Source: Actinomycetes bacterium (GTDB lineage Bacteria > Actinomycetota > Acidimicrobiia > Acidimicrobiales > Microtrichaceae). Taken from it: 17,050 nt of DNA. The notes beneath the pieces are model-generated. The model saw only the letters and a list, made by a program, of their open reading frames with translations. It ran no database searches and was not told the origin of the DNA. Location of the stretch: positions 1-17,050 of the forward strand of contig JAEZFI010000134.1 of the NCBI GenBank assembly GCA_023437745.1, written 5' to 3'. The position numbers and the translations under genes are program-made. Shown here in pieces: positions 14,066-17,050 of this stretch (position 1 is its first letter; the number at the start of each line of letters is the position of its first letter).

Positions 14066-17050
14066 ACCGGCTGCGGATGGAGGTGCTCGGTCCCATCCAG
14101 GGCCGCCGGGCGGAGCGCACCATCCCCATCCGCGCCACGAGGTTGCGCCTCCTCGTGGCGGCGCTCCTCGTGGACGGCCCCCGCGCGGTTCCGGCGACGA
14201 CGCTGCTGGACCGCCTCTACGACGGCGCCGTCCCCTCCTCCGGCGTGGCCACACTCCACGTGTTCGTCAACCGCCTGCGGCAGATCCTCGAGCCCGACCG
14301 GCGGCCGCCCAACGAGTGGACGAGCGTGCTGCGGGAGGGCGACGGCTACCGCATCGGACTCGGTCCCACCGAGGTCGACCGGTGGTGGTACGAGCAGTTG
14401 ATCCGGGACGCGACAGCACGGCTGCCGCACGACCCGGCGGACGCCCTCCAGACGCTGGAGTTCGCCGCGCCCCTCTGGCGCGGCGAGCCCTGGGGCGGCC
14501 TCGCGGGGCACGACTGGCTCGACACCGACGTGACGACCCTCAAGGACATCCGGTCCCGTGCCGTCGAGCTCGAGGCCGAGGCGCTGCTCGACACCCACCA
14601 CCACGACCGGGCGCTCACGCTCCTTCGCTCCGCCACGACCGAGGAGCCGTTCCGGGAGCACCGATGGGCGATGCTCATGACGGCGCTCTACCGCTCCGGG
14701 CGACAGGAGGCCGCGCTCCAGACCTTCGACCAGATCCGCCGGCTGCTCATCGACGAGCTGGGCGTCGAGCCCGGCCCCGAGCTCCAGCGGCTCCGCACGG
14801 CGATCCTCGACCACGACGAATCCCTGCGGCCACGCGACGCCCCCGTAACGGTGAGCCAGCGGCCCGGCCACAACCTCCCCCACCCGCTCACCCGGCTCGT
14901 GGGACGTGCGGCCGAGCTGGACCAGATCCGCCAGGCGCTGACCCGGTCCCGCCTCGTCACCCTCACCGGACCGGGGGGCACCGGCAAGACGAGGCTGGCG
15001 ATCGATGCCGCCCTCTCCGTGATGGCCGACTTCGCCGACGGCGTGTGGTTCGTCGACCTCGACCGCAGCGGGACGCGGCCCGTCGCGGGAGAGATCGCCG
15101 ACGTCCTGCCCTTCGCCGGCGAACCCCACGACCTCGACGGGCTCATCAGCCACCTGCGAGACCGGCGGATCCTGTTCGTGCTCGACAACTGCGAGCACGT
15201 CGTGGACGACGTCGCCACGACCGTGGCGCGCGTGCTCTCGGGGGTTCCCACCGCCACCGTCCTCGCCACCTCGCGCCTGGCGCTCGACCTCCACGGCGAG
15301 ACCCAGCTCTCCATCCCGCCCCTCGCCCTGCCCGAGCGCGGCGATCCGGCGAACGCGACGGGCAGCCCGGCGGTCCAGCTGTTCCTCGAGCGCTCGGCGG
15401 ACGTGCAGGCGCTGGACAGCACCGACGCCGAGACGATGCGGTTGGTCACCCTGCTCGTCGAACGGCTCGACGGCCTGCCCCTCGCCATCGAGCTGGCCGC
15501 CTCCAAGCTCAGAAGCCTCGGCCTGGCGCAACTCGTCGAGGGCATGGGCGACCGGGTGGCCCTGCTCGCGACCGACCACCGGGAGCGCCCGCTCCGCCAA
15601 CGGGCCCTGCGCGCCTCCCTCGACATCAGCCACGAGCTGCTCACGGAGTCCGACCAGTGGTGGGTGCGGAGGCTCTCCCTGCTGCCCGCCGGCTTCACGG
15701 TCGCGCTGCTGGTGGACGGCTACGGGATGGAGATGGCGGAGGCCGTGGACCTGGCCGACCGGCTCACCGCCGCGTCCCTCGTCCGCGGCAACCACTCGGC
15801 GGAGTCGCCCGTCTTCCGCTTCCTGGAGACGACACGGGAGGACGCCCACCGCCGCCTGATCGAACGGGGCGAGGCTTCCCACGCGCGCGTCGAGGCCCTG
15901 GCCGCCCTCACGCGCTACGCCGAGCTGGCACGGGACCACCTCACCGGACCGGACCAGCGCAGCACGCTCGACGCGCTCGACGCCCTGTACACGAACTTCG
16001 TCGACATCCTCGACTGGGCCGCGCGCTCGGGGCACCGCGACCGCGCACGACGCCTCGCCGTCTCGCTGGACCGGTACTGGTTCCTCCGCCGCCACTGGGG
16101 CGACGGGGTTCGCTGGCTCGACGCGTTCGACGACCCGGAGCTGGAGGTCGAGGACCCGGCCGCCCATGCCCGGCTCGTCCTCGCGAAGGTGATCGGGAGC
16201 CGGTCCCAGGACAACATGCTCGTCGACCGGCGACACGCTCTGGAGTCGAGCGCACGGGTGCTGCGGGAGCACGGGAAGGTGCTCGACCATCTCGACGCGG
16301 CGGGGCTCTTCCTGATCGCCGCCGGCCTCGACGGGGACCTCGCCACGGTGGACGCGCTGATCCGGGACAGCGAGCCGCTCATCCATGAGCACGGCTCCGA
16401 GTGGCACCGGCTCACCTACGGGGCGCTGATCGGCATGAGCAAGTGCTTCCGGTTGGACCTCGAGTCGGGCATCGCCGACCTGCGCGAAGCGCGTGACCTC
16501 CTCGCCGCCCACGGCGACATCGCGTTCGCCTCCCGGCTGTCGCTGTACGCCGCGATGGCGGCGCACGTCGGCGGCGACGTCGTCAGGGCCCGGGAGGACC
16601 TCATCTGCAGCCTCGACCTCAGCGAGCGGGTGGGCGGCGGGGGCGTGGACACCGAGGCGCTGCTGCTGCTGTCCGAGTGGATGGGGCACGCGAACGACGA
16701 CGCTCGCGCGGCGCACCTCCGCGACACCTACGAGCGCGCGGTGTCCCGTGGTGAGCGGGTCTCGGGCGCGAGGTGCCGCCGGGACCTCGGCCAGCTCTCG
16801 CTGCGGGCCGGCGATCTCACCGGGGCGGCGGACCACTACCGGCACGCCCTGCCGGTCCTCGCCGAGCTGAACCAGGCCGACTTCGGGATCGCGCTGGTGC
16901 AGCTGGCCACCGAGTGCCGGGACCGGCTGCCACCGGACGCGCACGACACCCTGCTCGACGGCGCGGCGGCGCTCTGGGCCATCTCGCCCTTTGCGGCGTT
17001 CGTCGAGTCCCGACGGCTGCTCGAGGACCTCCAGGCCGCCGGCCGGGACC
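14062..17050 (+). CDS. SARP/AfsR-type transcriptional regulator with NTPase domain, C-terminus beyond window
   Basis: I translated this frame by hand: it runs from ATG 14062 with no stop to the window edge, 996 codons. Residues 1-95 form an OmpR/PhoB-type winged-helix domain (MEVLGPIQG, ATLHVFVNRLRQIL). Residues 100-250 form a bacterial transcriptional activator domain (BTAD), with the hallmark FREHRWAMLMTALYRSGRQ and DELGVEPGPEL. Together these define SARPs. An NTPase follows: LVGR near 280, Walker A GPGGTGKTR (303-311), Walker B FVLDNCEHV (Asp375), ATSR (402-405) and GLPLAIELAA (471-480). From about 600 the protein is helical and TPR-like. This is the AfsR-type layout of a large ATP-dependent regulator, often of secondary metabolism or stress. 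ATG 14062 is the first start after an in-frame TAG at 14050; Met6 (14077) is an alternative. Targets are unknown. Confidence 0.9.
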   Translation, partial: MNRLRMEVLGPIQGRRAERTIPIRATRLRLLVAALLVDGPRAVPATTLLDRLYDGAVPSSGVATLHVFVNRLRQILEPDRRPPNEWTSVLREGDGYRIGLGPTEVDRWWYEQLIRDATARLPHDPADALQTLEFAAPLWRGEPWGGLAGHDWLDTDVTTLKDIRSRAVELEAEALLDTHHHDRALTLLRSATTEEPFREHRWAMLMTALYRSGRQEAALQTFDQIRRLLIDELGVEPGPELQRLRTAILDHDESLRPRDAPVTVSQRPGHNLPHPLTRLVGRAAELDQIRQALTRSRLVTLTGPGGTGKTRLAIDAALSVMADFADGVWFVDLDRSGTRPVAGEIADVLPFAGEPHDLDGLISHLRDRRILFVLDNCEHVVDDVATTVARVLSGVPTATVLATSRLALDLHGETQLSIPPLALPERGDPANATGSPAVQLFLERSADVQALDSTDAETMRLVTLLVERLDGLPLAIELAASKLRSLGLAQLVEGMGDRVALLATDHRERPLRQRALRASLDISHELLTESDQWWVRRLSLLPAGFTVALLVDGYGMEMAEAVDLADRLTAASLVRGNHSAESPVFRFLETTREDAHRRLIERGEASHARVEALAALTRYAELARDHLTGPDQRSTLDALDALYTNFVDILDWAARSGHRDRARRLAVSLDRYWFLRRHWGDGVRWLDAFDDPELEVEDPAAHARLVLAKVIGSRSQDNMLVDRRHALESSARVLREHGKVLDHLDAAGLFLIAAGLDGDLATVDALIRDSEPLIHEHGSEWHRLTYGALIGMSKCFRLDLESGIADLREARDLLAAHGDIAFASRLSLYAAMAAHVGGDVVRAREDLICSLDLSERVGGGGVDTEALLLLSEWMGHANDDARAAHLRDTYERAVSRGERVSGARCRRDLGQLSLRAGDLTGAADHYRHALPVLAELNQADFGIALVQLATECRDRLPPDAHDTLLDGAAALWAISPFAAFVESRRLLEDLQAAGRD

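Noticed and set aside
14011..16944. 977-codon open frame on the minus strand
   Set aside because: It is antisense to the SARP gene, whose domains and motifs are clear. Long antisense frames are common in GC-rich DNA because stops are rare there. The product is low complexity with no recognisable motif.

Overview
The window is uniformly very GC-rich. Codon third positions are strongly G/C, GTG starts are common, there are leaderless genes with mycobacterial-type damage promoters, and an SARP/AfsR-type regulator is present. Together these point to an Actinomycetota chromosome. Acidimicrobiia (Ilumatobacter/Iamia-like) is my best guess, by inference only. I see no RNA gene, transposase, CRISPR array or phage module.

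Layout. (1) 1-974, minus strand: two tandem genes for proline/glycine/tyrosine-rich membrane proteins, the downstream one cut by the window edge. (2) 1145-1684, plus: a small lipoprotein, divergent from them. (3) 1768-12534, plus: a DNA double-strand-end processing island. An AddB/AdnA-type protein (Fe-S nuclease, decayed motor) and an AddA/AdnB-type helicase-nuclease overlap by 4 bp. They are followed by an SbcD/Mre11-like phosphoesterase, an SbcC/Rad50-like ATPase and a DUF952 protein, also joined by 4-bp overlaps. (4) 12575-13609, minus: a NERD-like protein with a C-terminal membrane anchor, convergent with the island. (5) 13610-14061: a 452-bp region between divergent genes, unusually rich in inverted and direct repeats. 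(6) 14062 to the window edge, plus: a large SARP-type regulator with winged-helix, BTAD, NTPase and helical-repeat regions. It has no stop codon inside the window.

The most interesting signal is regulatory. The first gene of each half of the repair island (starts at 1797 and 8352) is preceded by the same layout: TGTCACAC, 8 nt, TANNGT, 7 nt, then GTG. This matches the core and spacing of the RecA-independent, PafBC-dependent damage promoter known from mycobacteria (tTGTCRgtg-N8-TAnnnT), and it places the start codon at the expected transcription start. I infer that AddAB-like and SbcCD-like machines are co-induced by DNA damage from two leaderless mRNAs, with a DUF952 protein carried along on the second.

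The second point of interest is the region before the SARP gene. It holds a pair of GCTAACA heptads with an 11-bp period (SARP-site geometry), a perfect 14-bp hairpin, a 16-bp operator-like inverted repeat over a possible -10, and a 7-codon leader ORF with a strong Shine-Dalgarno whose stop overlaps the SARP start.
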